DNA of 64,000 bases from Flavobacterium dauae (GCF_004151275.2 NZ_CP130821.1:2294001-2358000); one strand, 5' to 3'. Counted from the stretch's first letter, positions 28,980 to 38,440 are shown. Notes: a model not told the origin generated them from the letters alone. Program-made: numbers and translations.

Positions 28980-29753
28980 ATGAAACATTTATTTACACTA
29001 ACGGTAGCACTCTGCCTCGCCGTATCCATGTCGGCACAAAAAGTCGCTTACAAAAAGAACATAATCAGCGTGGACGGAAAAACCGTTGCCAAGGTTGAAG
29101 TACAGAAAGAAAACTTTGGTCTTACCAAGAATTTCAACCTCTATTCCATGGACGGTGAAAAGCTGGTCATTGCCGTTTTAAGCACTGAATACCAAAGCGA
29201 CCCGAATGACAATATGGGTATGTTTTACCGCCTGACTTTTGTACCGACCAATCAAGTAGGTATATTCCGGCTTCCTACATTGGGTATGGAGAAAGGATTT
29301 GCAAATCTTATCGGTAAAGGGCAGATTGTGGAAGGAAACAGCCTTAACGCTGATAAAGTTGCGGAACTCATCGCCAGCAAAGGCGTCACACCGAGAACCA
29401 CAGTTAACTATATGCTTGTGGTCAGAAACAAACGCTGGCCCATCGAGCTTAGAGAAGATAAAACTATTGAGCAGGGTGGCGAGCAAATCGGGTTTTTTAC
29501 CTCGACAGGACACGTAAACGGTGTGGATATGTACGAGTTCTTCGTGCCGGACGGTATTATGATCGCCAAAGTGAGCTTTGCCGGCGGTAACAATGCACAG
29601 AATTTTGAACTGTTTACTGCCCGCGATAATGTGCGTAAAGTAATCCGCATTCCGCAGGAAGAAAAAGTTGATTTTCATGCCTCGTCCATTGACCCCAATG
29701 CCCTCACACTGAAACGGATTACCGCATGGCTGGTCGAAAACAATTATTTGTAA
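28980..29753 (+). CDS. Exported protein of unknown function
   Basis: A 257-aa protein with signal peptide MKHLFTLTVALCLAVSMSAQ, which is not of the shared type. The mature part is beta-rich (VAYKKNIISVDGKTVAKVEV) with several Gly-Gly turns and no recognised family. The DNA is less AT-rich than the preceding array, suggesting a different history. It is the last gene before a bidirectional terminator. Confidence 0.6.
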   Translation: MKHLFTLTVALCLAVSMSAQKVAYKKNIISVDGKTVAKVEVQKENFGLTKNFNLYSMDGEKLVIAVLSTEYQSDPNDNMGMFYRLTFVPTNQVGIFRLPTLGMEKGFANLIGKGQIVEGNSLNADKVAELIASKGVTPRTTVNYMLVVRNKRWPIELREDKTIEQGGEQIGFFTSTGHVNGVDMYEFFVPDGIMIAKVSFAGGNNAQNFELFTARDNVRKVIRIPQEEKVDFHASSIDPNALTLKRITAWLVENNYL

Positions 29754-29762
29754 AATATACCC

Positions 29763-29788
29763 AAAAGGAGCAATTGCTCCTTTTTTTA
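29763..29788. terminator. Bidirectional terminator (perfect palindrome)
   Basis: Arms AAAAGGAGCAA (29763-29773) and TTGCTCCTTTT (29774-29784) form a perfect palindrome followed by more T. It lies between the convergent 257-aa exported protein and the small HTH protein and can serve both. The stem core repeats that of the terminator at 21403. Confidence 0.75.
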
Positions 29789-30076
29789 TTGCCCCGTATA
29801 ATTCTTTTCCAGAATATATAGAATATCACTTTCCTTATAAATAATCTTACCACCAATCTGAATATACGGCAGGATATTATCATCACGGTATTGCTGTAAA
29901 GTACGTTTGCTGATATGTAACAGCTTGCCCACGTCTTCGCCCGATAAATAGATTTCCCCGTTCATTACGGGGCGGTAGTTCTTTAATATTTCCTCAATAC
30001 GGTTTCGCAACTTCGTTATCATTTCCTGATAGGTAATGATTTCTTCAGCTTCATTCGTGTATAGATCCATTGCCAT
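29786..30076 (-). CDS. Helix-turn-helix (MerR/excisionase-type) DNA-binding protein
   Basis: A 96-aa protein with a C-terminal winged-HTH of the HTH_17/excisionase type: GEDVGKLLHISKRTLQQYRD, then NILPYIQIGGKIIYKESDI. The N-terminal half is helical and probably dimerising. It overlaps the following HTH gene (30051-30362) by 26 bp, and the two are weak paralogues (SKRTLQQYRD versus TKRTLQTYKD). Such tandem pairs are common in Bacteroidota conjugative elements and probably regulate excision or transfer. Confidence 0.8.
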   Translation of the reverse strand: MAMDLYTNEAEEIITYQEMITKLRNRIEEILKNYRPVMNGEIYLSGEDVGKLLHISKRTLQQYRDDNILPYIQIGGKIIYKESDILYILEKNYTGQ

Positions 30077-30362
30077 TGGTATTATACGGCTGTCCGGCTT
30101 CTAACAGAGCCTGTACATCCGATAGTTTATAATAATTCTTACGGTTGAGCTTAGAATAAGGTAACAACCCTTTGTCCTTGTAGGTCTGCAAAGTCCGTTT
30201 GGTAATGTTCATCATCAGGCATACTTCCTGATTATCGAGCCATTTTTCTTCTTTGAAAATCGGGGTATATTTTTCCGTGGCTTTTTCGGTCATTTCCAAA
30301 AGTTCCCTTAGCTCATTTTTTAATCCGTCCAGTGCGGATTTTTCTATTGCAACGACTTCCAT
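30051..30362 (-). CDS. Helix-turn-helix DNA-binding protein of the element
   Basis: The start at 30362 (MEVVAIEKSALDGL) is preferred over a longer in-frame version. The 103-aa protein has a coiled N-terminal segment and the HTH segment DNQEVCLMMNITKRTLQTYK, then GLLPYSKLNRKNYYKLSDV. It is paralogous to the downstream 96-aa protein and overlaps it. The upstream region carries three 10-bp NNGGC iterons at 30434-30463, which may be a regulatory target. Confidence 0.8.
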   Translation of the reverse strand: MEVVAIEKSALDGLKNELRELLEMTEKATEKYTPIFKEEKWLDNQEVCLMMNITKRTLQTYKDKGLLPYSKLNRKNYYKLSDVQALLEAGQPYNTNGNGSIHE

Positions 30363-30433
30363 TGTTTGCTCTTTTTTTCTGTGAGAGCCTAATGTATAGA
30401 GATTGTGGGCAAGCAAAGTCTATGTGGTCGCCA

Positions 30434-30463
30434 TTGGCACTGAAAGGCAGTATTTGGCTTTTT
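30434..30463 (+). repeat. 10-bp iterons, site A (3 units)
   Basis: TTGGCACTGA, AAGGCAGTAT and TTGGCTTTTT lie head to tail with exact 10-bp spacing. They are about 70-100 bp upstream of the HTH operon and read against its direction of transcription. Five related sites are found elsewhere in the element. Confidence 0.6.
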
Positions 30464-30482
30464 ATGTGTGCTACAAAAACAA

Positions 30483-30514
30483 AAAAATCGGATATCCCAA
30501 GGGTTATCCGATTT
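30483..30514 (-). terminator. Intrinsic terminator for the small membrane protein gene
   Basis: Arms AAAATCGGAT (30483-30492) and ATCCGATTTT (30505-30514) form a 10-bp stem. On the minus strand a T-run follows directly. It lies 18 bp downstream of the stop of the gene at 30532-30840. Confidence 0.7.
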
Positions 30515-30531
30515 TGCTAAGATAATGGATG

Positions 30532-30840
30532 TTAAATCCGTTCAGGCAATTCTGTTTTGGCTTTTTCCCGTAATTCTTTTTCTATCTGCTCTTGTCTGGG
30601 CTTGTCCTGTTCTATCAGGTAAGCTAACCACAAAAACACAAACCCGGCAATAATCAGCAGATACCCGAACAGTTTGCCGAACTTTTCTATGATACCTACT
30701 AAAACAGATTTTTCATAGCTTGAAAAACCTTCTATACCAGCCATGTTCCGTCTGTAAAACTTTCTACGGTTTATCCAATAGATAATTCCTATACCTAGCA
30801 CAAAGGCTATAATGGCAATTATTAATGCGGTTGTATCCAT
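30532..30840 (-). CDS. Small inner-membrane protein, unknown function
   Basis: A 102-aa protein with two predicted membrane helices (about residues 4-22 and 58-76) joined by a basic loop (INRRKFYRRN). A charged tail (KPRQEQIEKELREKAKTEL) lies on one side. Similar short membrane proteins occur beside transfer regions in this phylum, but I do not recognise a name. Confidence 0.5.
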   Translation of the reverse strand: MDTTALIIAIIAFVLGIGIIYWINRRKFYRRNMAGIEGFSSYEKSVLVGIIEKFGKLFGYLLIIAGFVFLWLAYLIEQDKPRQEQIEKELREKAKTELPERI

Positions 30841-30931
30841 GATATATCTTTACAAATGCATTTTAGTTTATTGAAACAGATTGGGAAAGTCAATTTTGAC
30901 TACCAGACACTTTTTAAAAGTATTCTGTCTG

Positions 30932-31408
30932 TTATTTAATTAAGGTAATCGGTAACTTATCATTACTACTTTCCCATTTAAGTTGATTATTTACCCATAT
31001 TTTTTTTGTGATAATATTATTGTTGGATAAGTCAAATTCAGTTTTTATTTCATCCATACTATGTGGCGACCATTCTATATGAGTATAGGAAACATTATCT
31101 TTAATATATTCTGTATTTAAAAAAACCTTGATTGAATATGGATAATCCATTTCAGGTACAATTACCACATAGCCTTTTGAGGCATCTAATTGAGGTTTGT
31201 TTACTTCAACCAACTCATTATTTTCATTTGTGTAAAATATCTTAATAAGGTTGGTATCAATCGCTTCTGAGTTCGGATTTAATAAATCCAAGCCTTCTGA
31301 ATTTTCAACACTAAAAAGCATAGTTGCTTCAATTATTGGACAACAATTATCATCACTACTACATCCAGACATTAAGGGTATTATTAATGCAGCTAAAATT
31401 TTTTTCAT
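30932..31408 (-). CDS. Lipoprotein downstream of C10 protease (candidate inhibitor)
   Basis: A 158-aa protein with signal peptide and lipobox (IPLMSGC). The mature part has FSVENSEGLDLLNPNS and ends NQLKWESSND. This pattern loosely matches the three lipoproteins that follow the other C10 protease at 51.8-53.5 kb (N-x-x-G/D-LL, then K-I-x-x-N near the end). It starts 11 bp after the stop of the C10 protease. C10 proteases are known to be paired with adjacent inhibitor genes in streptococci and Bacteroides, so an inhibitor or self-protection role is likely but inferred. Confidence 0.6.
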   Translation of the reverse strand: MKKILAALIIPLMSGCSSDDNCCPIIEATMLFSVENSEGLDLLNPNSEAIDTNLIKIFYTNENNELVEVNKPQLDASKGYVVIVPEMDYPYSIKVFLNTEYIKDNVSYTHIEWSPHSMDEIKTEFDLSNNNIITKKIWVNNQLKWESSNDKLPITLIK

Positions 31409-31419
31409 TATATTTTTAT

Positions 31420-32646
31420 TTAATTTCTAATATTATATACCATTTTAGGTTTATAATCGAATCTATAACCAGCTACGTGCCAGAAGTTATACCATCCATT
31501 ATAAGAACCATTCCAACCCCAGTTCATATGTTTTAACCAAACCCTTTTACAATTGGTTTCATAACCGTGCTGTCCTACCGGTGTACGTACAGGAACAACA
31601 TCCTGTCTAATGCCATCACATACCCAAGCATGACCGTTCTCATATACATTAAAAAAAAGCCACTTGGTTTTCCTTTCGCCACCACTTAAAATTATAGGAT
31701 AGTCATTGCTTATTTCGTCTTTTGCTATTGTAACATTAAAAGAATTCAGTAGATCAGCTGAACTATAACTAAAAGTAGATTTTAATGCGTTTGGAACGTT
31801 CTGAGTTTTTGCTCCGGAACCATCGCATCCCCAGTTCATATTAACGGAGTCACCCGCATCTCTCATTAATCTGGAAGTTTCAGCTGAACCTGTGCCATTA
31901 TTCATTAGAGTCCAATTATAACTTGAGGGGTGTTGATAGTATCTCATAACTTGTGCCATAGCAGTAGCAACACATCCTGTTGGAGTATTTCCATTTGAGT
32001 AGTTACTGCAACCATAGTGAGGGGCTAAATTATTATAACCAACTCCTTGTCCCCATGTAGTATTGAGTAAAGGTCCATATAGAAACTCAGTATAAGCTCC
32101 ATCTCTCTTACAATTTCTTGAAGGAACTGGTGGGTCTTCCTGTGGTATCTCGATAGGACGAATATACTTTTCAATGTTCCCAATAGTCCATTCCGTTTTA
32201 GATACTGAAATTATATCAGTTATAGAATCTTTGCGGATTAATTGAATGTAATTATCCTGAAACTCTAACCAGTCCACCAACCCACTTGGATAAACTTCTG
32301 CATCTGTTCTAAAGTTATGTTTATCTGAAAAAGCAAGGACTGGTAGTGCTCGTTTATCTGCCGACATTATTAAAAAACCTTCTGTATAATTTATGATATA
32401 ATAGGACGGTTTATTTTCAACAGAACCTATTGGCATTACTTCACTTACCCGACCTTTAAAAAAGGGAGAATCAGTAAATATATTATTAGCAATATTTTCA
32501 ATTTCATCTATATTAACAAAATTCTCATCGTGTACATTAAAAATTTTATTTTGAGGCTCCGGAAGATCACTTTCAAATTCTTGTTGAGTACAGGAGAAAA
32601 ATAAGGCGATTAAACCAATCAGAAGATAAAAAGGTTTTCTATTCAT
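31420..32646 (-). CDS. C10 family (streptopain-like) cysteine protease, lipoprotein
   Basis: The start is taken at 32646 (MNRKPFYLL), which places a lipoprotein signal with C19 (ALFFSC) at the N-terminus; the longer frame to 32697 lacks that logic. Residues about 35-170 are a Spi-type prodomain. The C10 catalytic region follows, with C225 in TPTGCVATAMAQVMRYY and H339 in NGHAWVCDG, and the tail motif HMNWGWNGSYNGWYNF. The length of 408 aa is normal for pro-C10 enzymes. It is predicted to be surface- or periplasm-anchored. It is co-directional with the upstream metalloprotease pair and followed by a lipoprotein gene. Confidence 0.85.
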   Translation of the reverse strand: MNRKPFYLLIGLIALFFSCTQQEFESDLPEPQNKIFNVHDENFVNIDEIENIANNIFTDSPFFKGRVSEVMPIGSVENKPSYYIINYTEGFLIMSADKRALPVLAFSDKHNFRTDAEVYPSGLVDWLEFQDNYIQLIRKDSITDIISVSKTEWTIGNIEKYIRPIEIPQEDPPVPSRNCKRDGAYTEFLYGPLLNTTWGQGVGYNNLAPHYGCSNYSNGNTPTGCVATAMAQVMRYYQHPSSYNWTLMNNGTGSAETSRLMRDAGDSVNMNWGCDGSGAKTQNVPNALKSTFSYSSADLLNSFNVTIAKDEISNDYPIILSGGERKTKWLFFNVYENGHAWVCDGIRQDVVPVRTPVGQHGYETNCKRVWLKHMNWGWNGSYNGWYNFWHVAGYRFDYKPKMVYNIRN

Positions 32647-32818
32647 TATTGTAGTTTTTTTTAGTTTCTGGTAAATACTAATTTTAGCTCTTTTCACAAA
32701 ATATTAATTGTGCTTTAAGGAGCGATTATTAGGCAAACTATTATTTATTTGACATTTTTATTAATAAGCTAAAAACTATGCAGTAATGTTTTAATTACTA
32801 CATAGCATAGTTATTATT

Positions 32819-33277
32819 TTACGGTAATTCGTGGGCGTTTTCATAATCTTCTTGGGTTATATCGTAATAATACACTCCGTTATCAAAAGTGAAATCTTCC
32901 GGTGTCGTTGAAGTTGTGAAACTTCTTTTTGACTGGAAACAAGTTTCTAAAGGAGAAGATGCTTCATCACAAATATAACCTTTACCATTATCATACTCTA
33001 ATTTCATATAATATATAAAATGTTCATTATCCAAACCGCCAAAAGATGGTGCACGATAACTATTTTTGAATATGATTTCAGCAGGCTTAACGATTGTGTT
33101 AATCAAAGTGTCTGTATTTTGATGCTTATCATTACCTAAAACCAAAAGAAGAAAAGGTTCATTTGATGTATTTCTTATCGCAGTTGTATAGGAGTGATAT
33201 TCTTCTTCAGTACTACAACTACCGAAAGAAATTACGGTAATTAATAGAAAAATAAGATTTAAGTGATTGTTTTTCAT
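32819..33277 (-). CDS. Lipoprotein paired with HELTH metalloprotease (candidate inhibitor)
   Basis: A 152-aa protein with a signal peptide ending VISFGSC, a lipobox. The mature part is acidic and aromatic (YYYDITQEDYENAHELP) with two cysteines (GYICDE, LETCFQ). It begins one base after the stop of the metalloprotease gene, so the two are translationally linked. No family recognised. The context suggests an inhibitor or immunity protein for the adjacent protease. Confidence 0.55.
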   Translation of the reverse strand: MKNNHLNLIFLLITVISFGSCSTEEEYHSYTTAIRNTSNEPFLLLVLGNDKHQNTDTLINTIVKPAEIIFKNSYRAPSFGGLDNEHFIYYMKLEYDNGKGYICDEASSPLETCFQSKRSFTTSTTPEDFTFDNGVYYYDITQEDYENAHELP

Positions 33278-33278
33278 T

Positions 33279-35012
33279 TTATAGATTATTATGCATTACA
33301 AATTTAGCGTAATCAAAAACATCGTCGATAAACGGCCCGGTATTATTGTTAAAATTATTAAGCAACCTGTTTTTCCATTCTTCTAATGTTCTTGCATCGT
33401 TTAAGGCACTTTTAATTTCGCCTAAATTATATCCGGTAACCCTATCCATTGGTAGGTTATTATTATTTAAAGCTTGTTGTTGATTAAAATCATCAACTAA
33501 ATCAATTACCAATGGGGTGTATTCATTCATCCCTGAAATGGCTTGATTTTGTCGCCACCCATTCCATCCTCTTAATGCAACAACTTGGTTCCAACTGTTT
33601 GTTGATCTATATGTCCCATAACCATTTGATGCAAACAAATTATTATAGCGGTCATTGGTTACAATGGTTTCTACACCTTCTGCCCAAGATTCACACATTA
33701 ATAAACGTTCTTTATTACCCAAATGAAATATGCTGAACATTCCCGGATCCATTTTTCTGTGTCCGCTATGGGTAAGTTCATGTACTGTGGTTGCATAAAT
33801 ACCATCACTGCCTCTGTACGTGTTGTCATCATTTAAACGTCCTATTCTTATGGCAGAATTAAAAGGGTACCATTGTGCTCCTGATTCGGAATCTGAACCA
33901 TTAAATTTCCCTGAAATATTAAGATTTCCCGGACTATGCAAGCCATATTGACTAACAACACGATTAATATAATCATAAGAAGCATTATGTATCAACGCAA
34001 AAAATTGGTAGTAAGATAAAGCACCACTATTTATAAACGTAATGTTTAAGGGAGCTCTTTTATGACTTCCGGAAAAATAACTGGCGGTATCATAAAAATT
34101 TCCTGCTTTAACGGTAACATGGTCGTGCTTGAACTTAACTTTATAATGCACATTTTTGGTGTAGGTGGTTCCTGTTGAAAAATATCCATTGTTATCGGTT
34201 GTTCCGTGTTCAACTTGTAACCAACCCCATTTCAGCACGTTTACCCGTGCTTGCTTTACAGGCTCAAAATGATTTCTATTATTATTGTTAGTATGAACAA
34301 TATCTTCTTCTACCCGTATATTCCCACTTGGTCTCCACTTTTTGCCAAAAAGTCCCATTGGCGATACCATACTCTCACCAGACTGCCCTTCTTCAAACCC
34401 TTCATGATAATTCATATAGCCTTCGGCTATTTCCTCATCATCCAAATGTCCGGCAAGTTTACGTGTCTCGTACATTAGATTTTGCTTAAATTCTATCTCA
34501 TCATAGTTTGAAGGTACATCTTCAAGTTTGTCCTCATCGGTAAAATGCAATTCGGCAATTACTTCATGTGGTACTTCCGGTATTACAGTACCTGACTCAA
34601 TAATGGCATAAAAAACAGGGATTTCATCTTCTTCCGGATCGTTGGCTGGTTCTACAGGACTAAACTCAAAAGGTTGGGTAGTTAACTGGATAGCATCTTC
34701 AACTTCCATTAACCGAGCCTGCTGAATGCTGTCTTGTGGGGAAAATTTATAGTACACGTGTGTGGCGTTCACGGAATAATTTCCGAAACGTTCTGCAACT
34801 TCCGGTCTGTGTTGCTGGTAATAGCTCAAAACGTTGGGCAAAGCTTCATTAACATTTTCCACAGTAAAAGGAATTACACCTTCAGCAACTCTTGCCTGAT
34901 TTTGCATTGATGTTGATTCCGCATCGGTAACATCATAAATATCGTCATGGTTACAACCGACAAAAAGAATAGCCATAAAGACAATCTTTAATAATAGATT
35001 CGTAGTCTTCAC
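33279..35012 (-). CDS. Zinc metalloprotease, lipoprotein (HELTH motif)
   Basis: A 577-aa protein with a lipoprotein signal (ILFVGC, C20). Residues about 40-230 are acidic and propeptide-like. Residues about 240-320 look like a beta-sandwich insert (LQVEHGTTDNNGYFSTG). The catalytic part has H411-E-L-T-H415 followed by E441 in CESWAEGVE, the spacing of gluzincin-type zinc peptidases (HExxH then Glu). No named MEROPS family is assigned. It is predicted to act at the cell surface. It forms a tight pair with the following lipoprotein gene. Confidence 0.75.
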   Translation of the reverse strand: MKTTNLLLKIVFMAILFVGCNHDDIYDVTDAESTSMQNQARVAEGVIPFTVENVNEALPNVLSYYQQHRPEVAERFGNYSVNATHVYYKFSPQDSIQQARLMEVEDAIQLTTQPFEFSPVEPANDPEEDEIPVFYAIIESGTVIPEVPHEVIAELHFTDEDKLEDVPSNYDEIEFKQNLMYETRKLAGHLDDEEIAEGYMNYHEGFEEGQSGESMVSPMGLFGKKWRPSGNIRVEEDIVHTNNNNRNHFEPVKQARVNVLKWGWLQVEHGTTDNNGYFSTGTTYTKNVHYKVKFKHDHVTVKAGNFYDTASYFSGSHKRAPLNITFINSGALSYYQFFALIHNASYDYINRVVSQYGLHSPGNLNISGKFNGSDSESGAQWYPFNSAIRIGRLNDDNTYRGSDGIYATTVHELTHSGHRKMDPGMFSIFHLGNKERLLMCESWAEGVETIVTNDRYNNLFASNGYGTYRSTNSWNQVVALRGWNGWRQNQAISGMNEYTPLVIDLVDDFNQQQALNNNNLPMDRVTGYNLGEIKSALNDARTLEEWKNRLLNNFNNNTGPFIDDVFDYAKFVMHNNL

Positions 35013-35132
35013 TTCAAAAAGATTTAAATTAAATTTTGATTATTTATAACATACTGTTTAGTATGCATTTGCAAAGGTATATAAAAAAACATTTCCTTGC
35101 GTAAAGAAATGTTTTTTTTATTGTCGAGGTTT

Positions 35133-35582
35133 CTAATCACTACTGTTAAACTGAAAACTTATTTGTTTCTCGTTCCCGAAGCTGTCCGAAATCCACACCT
35201 CAAAGGCTTGTGATACGGCAGACGTTGAAGTGTAGTACAAACGGAATTGTTCTGTTGGCAACGGGTACAAATCATTCGGCAGGTACGGCGGTTCATCGTA
35301 ATACCTCAATGTTCCCTGTCCGTCAAATTGGAAATAGCGTAGGTAGTATTGCGTATTTTGGTAGTTACCGCTACGCTGTATGGTTATCCTGATTTCTACG
35401 GTCTGCCCATTGGCAACCTCTTTAGGTACGGGCATTACATTGACCTCAAAAGGAAAATCGTTCTGTATTTCAAGTTCATCATCTTTACTGCAAGATACCA
35501 GCGAAATAGAACCTGTCAGGATTGCCAACATTAGGTATATTGGCAACATTCCTATTCTGAATTTATTAAATATTGTTATCAT
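35133..35582 (-). CDS. traQ: Conjugative transfer protein TraQ (DUF3872-type lipoprotein)
   Basis: A 149-aa protein with a signal peptide and lipobox (ISLVSC). The body is typical of TraQ of Bacteroidota conjugative transposons: FEVNVMPVPKEVANGQTVEI and a C-terminal AFEVWISDSFGNEKQISFQF. It is the last gene of the minus-strand tra operon, 12 bp after traO. TraQ is probably an outer or periplasmic component of the transfer apparatus. Confidence 0.8.
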   Translation of the reverse strand: MITIFNKFRIGMLPIYLMLAILTGSISLVSCSKDDELEIQNDFPFEVNVMPVPKEVANGQTVEIRITIQRSGNYQNTQYYLRYFQFDGQGTLRYYDEPPYLPNDLYPLPTEQFRLYYTSTSAVSQAFEVWISDSFGNEKQISFQFNSSD

Positions 35583-35594
35583 TGTTTTCTGTTT

Positions 35595-36155
35595 TTAAAA
35601 ATTAAACCTTAATCCCACACCTGCGGACGGTCGGAATTGTCGCAAATTCGTACCCCACAAGACCTTTGTACGCCCTTGCAGGACAAGCACAAATCGGTCT
35701 GACAGGTACGTTTCAAACGTGAACCGTCCGCCAGCTCCGTACACAAAATTGTCATCGCTCAGTATCTTTGCTCCGTCATACAACATTGTTTCGCCACGAT
35801 TGATACTTTCGTAACCCACTACGCCTGTTATGCCGAAGTTCAGCGTAATGTTTTTTCGGGCATCGCCCAACAGAAAGAAGCTGTAACCACCCTCTGCGGT
35901 ATAAGTTTCCTGCGGTATTTGGTGCATTTTATAGTCGTGGTATTGGTGTGTGTATTCCAAAGCCCAAATCTGATAATTGCCGTGCATACCGTTTACGGTC
36001 ATACCAATATTGATATAATAATCGTTACCGATTTTATCATTGGACAGTATGCCTGTGCTTACCTCTAATCCTTTTTGTTTCGGCAGCATTCTTTGTGCCT
36101 GTGCCACCGTGATACCCGCCAAAAGGAGCATCACGGTATAGATATACTTTTTCAT
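35595..36155 (-). CDS. traO: Conjugative transfer protein TraO
   Basis: A 186-aa protein with a signal peptide (LLLAGITVAQAQ). The mature part has alternating beta strands ending in RFNF, as in small outer-membrane barrels; motifs include EGGYSFFLLGDARKN and GAGGRFTFETYLSDRFVLV. Position between traN and traQ and size match TraO of CTnDOT-type elements. Confidence 0.85.
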   Translation of the reverse strand: MKKYIYTVMLLLAGITVAQAQRMLPKQKGLEVSTGILSNDKIGNDYYINIGMTVNGMHGNYQIWALEYTHQYHDYKMHQIPQETYTAEGGYSFFLLGDARKNITLNFGITGVVGYESINRGETMLYDGAKILSDDNFVYGAGGRFTFETYLSDRFVLVLQGRTKVLWGTNLRQFRPSAGVGLRFNF

Positions 36156-36176
36156 TATTATTGCTTTAAAAGGTTA

Positions 36177-37079
36177 TTAAAATTTCAGGTGCATATCACT
36201 GATTACACGGGCTTTGATTAAGTCCGAGTTTTCGACCTGAAGCGTTTGATGCCTGCCCCCGTTTTTCTCAAAAATTTCAATCAGCAGTACCTTATCATCG
36301 GTAATCGTGAATTTGTCTAACAGAAAAACATTTTGTTCGGTAGATTTTCCGCTTATTCCGTCTTCTAAAGGCTTGTAGGTTCGTAACGGTATCATCGGAC
36401 GTTCCTGTACTACGGTACGTTTGGCGACTTTCTTATCTACAACCTTGAAATTGATAAAGTCAATATCAAACGGCACATTGGTTTTGTTTCTCAACTCCGT
36501 ATGGAAATAGTATTTGCCATTGTGTATGTAAATCCCTTTCAAAATGAACTGTATTCCGAAGCTCTTTGCCCCGATATGCTTCACGATACGCTTGTCTTTC
36601 TTGTAAATGGTTTCCAATAACAAGCCTGCCAAAGACGGAGGATTATTGCCCAATTCCTCAAACAACACATCGTTTCCGTTGGATTTATCTACCGCCTTTT
36701 GCATTGTCAGCAGGTCATAGCTCAACGCATCGGGATACCCACTGTAATACACATTAAAAGAGTAAAAACGTCCGTCATTCGTAATAACGGAAAAGTTGGT
36801 TTCGGGTTCAAAATCCCTTACCGATGCTTTCACACGCAGTACGTTTTCGGCATCTTCCGCTTTTCCTGCAATCAGGTATTCGCTACCTAAATCCACATAT
36901 CTTATTCCGGTCGGGAAAATCAAATGCGAAGTTTTATCATAGGTTACTTCCATTTTGTAGGGTTCAATCTTACCCAATGCGAGCGGGGTTTTTGCATTCG
37001 CACTATCCTGTGCAAAAGAGGTTACGGCAAAGCCGACTGTCAGGGCAACCGCCCAAAATGTTCTAAAAAGATTTTTCAT
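36177..37079 (-). CDS. traN: Conjugative transfer protein TraN (DUF4138, VirB9-like)
   Basis: A 300-aa periplasmic protein with signal peptide (ALTVGFAVTSFAQ). The conserved region includes KTSHLIFPTGIRYVDLGSEY near the N-terminus and FSVITNDGRFYSFNVYYS, typical of TraN/VirB9-like core-complex proteins. It lies 26 bp after traM. Length is normal. Confidence 0.9.
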   Translation of the reverse strand: MKNLFRTFWAVALTVGFAVTSFAQDSANAKTPLALGKIEPYKMEVTYDKTSHLIFPTGIRYVDLGSEYLIAGKAEDAENVLRVKASVRDFEPETNFSVITNDGRFYSFNVYYSGYPDALSYDLLTMQKAVDKSNGNDVLFEELGNNPPSLAGLLLETIYKKDKRIVKHIGAKSFGIQFILKGIYIHNGKYYFHTELRNKTNVPFDIDFINFKVVDKKVAKRTVVQERPMIPLRTYKPLEDGISGKSTEQNVFLLDKFTITDDKVLLIEIFEKNGGRHQTLQVENSDLIKARVISDMHLKF

Positions 37080-37105
37080 TGTTTAAAAATTTGAGTTCAA
37101 CATTA

Positions 37106-38440
37106 TTATTTTGATACCAAAAAGACCTGATGCCCTGCCTTTAGCGTAACCTTTGGTGTACGGACTTTCTTGGCGAAATAGCCTGAAATTCCCTGTACCA
37201 CGCCACGGCTTAAATCGGCAGCGACCTGTTGTCCGGCATTTTGTGTCAGCATTACGCTTGTTCCTCCTGTCTGGCTCATATTGCCCGCCATTTCGGTAAG
37301 GGCGTTCATTTCAGGAGAGTAAGGAACATAAAGACCTTGCTGTCCGTCCAAATCGTAAATGGTGATATCTACCGGAATGATATTTCCTTCTAATTCAACA
37401 GAGGTAATTTTAAGCTGTAAACGTCCGCTCTGAAACTTGGCATTGGCAGTTACAATCGTTCCTTGTGGAATTGTACGGATTGGGGTTTTGGCAGGCTCTA
37501 ATAATCGTAATCTTACACCCGTTTCGCCGACAACCGTTTGTTCATCATGTACACAGGCTTTGATACTGTTTTTCGGTTGTACCACCTGTTCGGTAGTACC
37601 TGCCGTATAAAATCCCCTGTTTCGGGTTTCGTTCCAATCGGCTAAAAATGCACTGTCGGTAGGCTCACGGTACAGGGCAGAAACGGTATTCTTTCTTATT
37701 GGTGTGAACGCCACAAAATGCTCTTTCTGATTGGTCGATGACCCCGAAACCGTACCGTTTGTAGGTGTGTTTTCTGCGGTGCTTGTGTTCGTATTGGCAG
37801 GAAGATACTTTGCTGCCATTTCGTAGGACTTCTCCATTAAGGCAAGCTGGTCATCTACAGTAACTGCTTTTGGCACATCGTTATCAGCTAATTGCTCCTT
37901 GAGTTCTTCGATCTGCTTGCGAAGTTCCTGCGTTTCATAGTCCGGCTCTTCGTAGAACGAGGATAGCGTATTTTGTGCACTGCGATAACTGTTCAATGCA
38001 GGGTTACTGTTTCTTCCCGAATTTCTGCCGCCACCATAGCCGTAGCTTTCGTCTTCTTCGGGATATTCGTCCATCGGCTCGTCTTTGTCTTCCGTATTCC
38101 AATAATCAGAAAGCGTTGCTAAGGCATTTCGCTTTTCATCTATTTTCTGCTGAAGCATTTCCTGCTCATACGCCTTGCCTTTATCATCAGGCATTCCTGC
38201 TCCGGTAGCCTGTGGAACAGCATCGTTCAGACCAATATTTTCGAGTTCCTTTTTGTCTTCCGACGGTTTAAATATCAAATACATACAGCCTACGAAAACA
38301 ACAGCCATTAAACCAAAAATTAAAGGCTTTTTGAGTTTTTCTGCTTTATTCACAGTGCCGTTTTCCAGTACATCGGCGGTTTCTTTCGGGCTACCTTCAG
38401 TTACCCGAACAACCGACTTTTTGTTCTCATTTTCTTTCAT
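37106..38440 (-). CDS. traM: Conjugative transfer protein TraM (VirB10-like)
   Basis: A 444-aa protein with one N-terminal membrane helix (about 35-57, PLIFGLMAVVFVGCMYLIF). A long low-complexity, charged linker with predicted coiled coil (about 70-190) follows. The C-terminal domain contains VRLRLLEPAKTPIRTIPQGT and PVDITIYDLDGQQGLYVP. This is the standard layout of TraM in Bacteroidota transfer systems. Its start overlaps traL by 4 bp. Confidence 0.9.
   Translation of the reverse strand: MKENENKKSVVRVTEGSPKETADVLENGTVNKAEKLKKPLIFGLMAVVFVGCMYLIFKPSEDKKELENIGLNDAVPQATGAGMPDDKGKAYEQEMLQQKIDEKRNALATLSDYWNTEDKDEPMDEYPEEDESYGYGGGRNSGRNSNPALNSYRSAQNTLSSFYEEPDYETQELRKQIEELKEQLADNDVPKAVTVDDQLALMEKSYEMAAKYLPANTNTSTAENTPTNGTVSGSSTNQKEHFVAFTPIRKNTVSALYREPTDSAFLADWNETRNRGFYTAGTTEQVVQPKNSIKACVHDEQTVVGETGVRLRLLEPAKTPIRTIPQGTIVTANAKFQSGRLQLKITSVELEGNIIPVDITIYDLDGQQGLYVPYSPEMNALTEMAGNMSQTGGTSVMLTQNAGQQVAADLSRGVVQGISGYFAKKVRTPKVTLKAGHQVFLVSK

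Noticed and set aside
21403..29788. Matching terminator stems at both ends of the exported-protein array as possible mobile-element ends
   Set aside because: AAAAGGAGC/GCTCCTTTT stems are simple terminator sequences, lack a duplicated target site and carry no recombinase between them.
35210..35598. Plus-strand ORFs across traQ
   Set aside because: They lie antisense to a well-recognised transfer gene and have no start context or domain.
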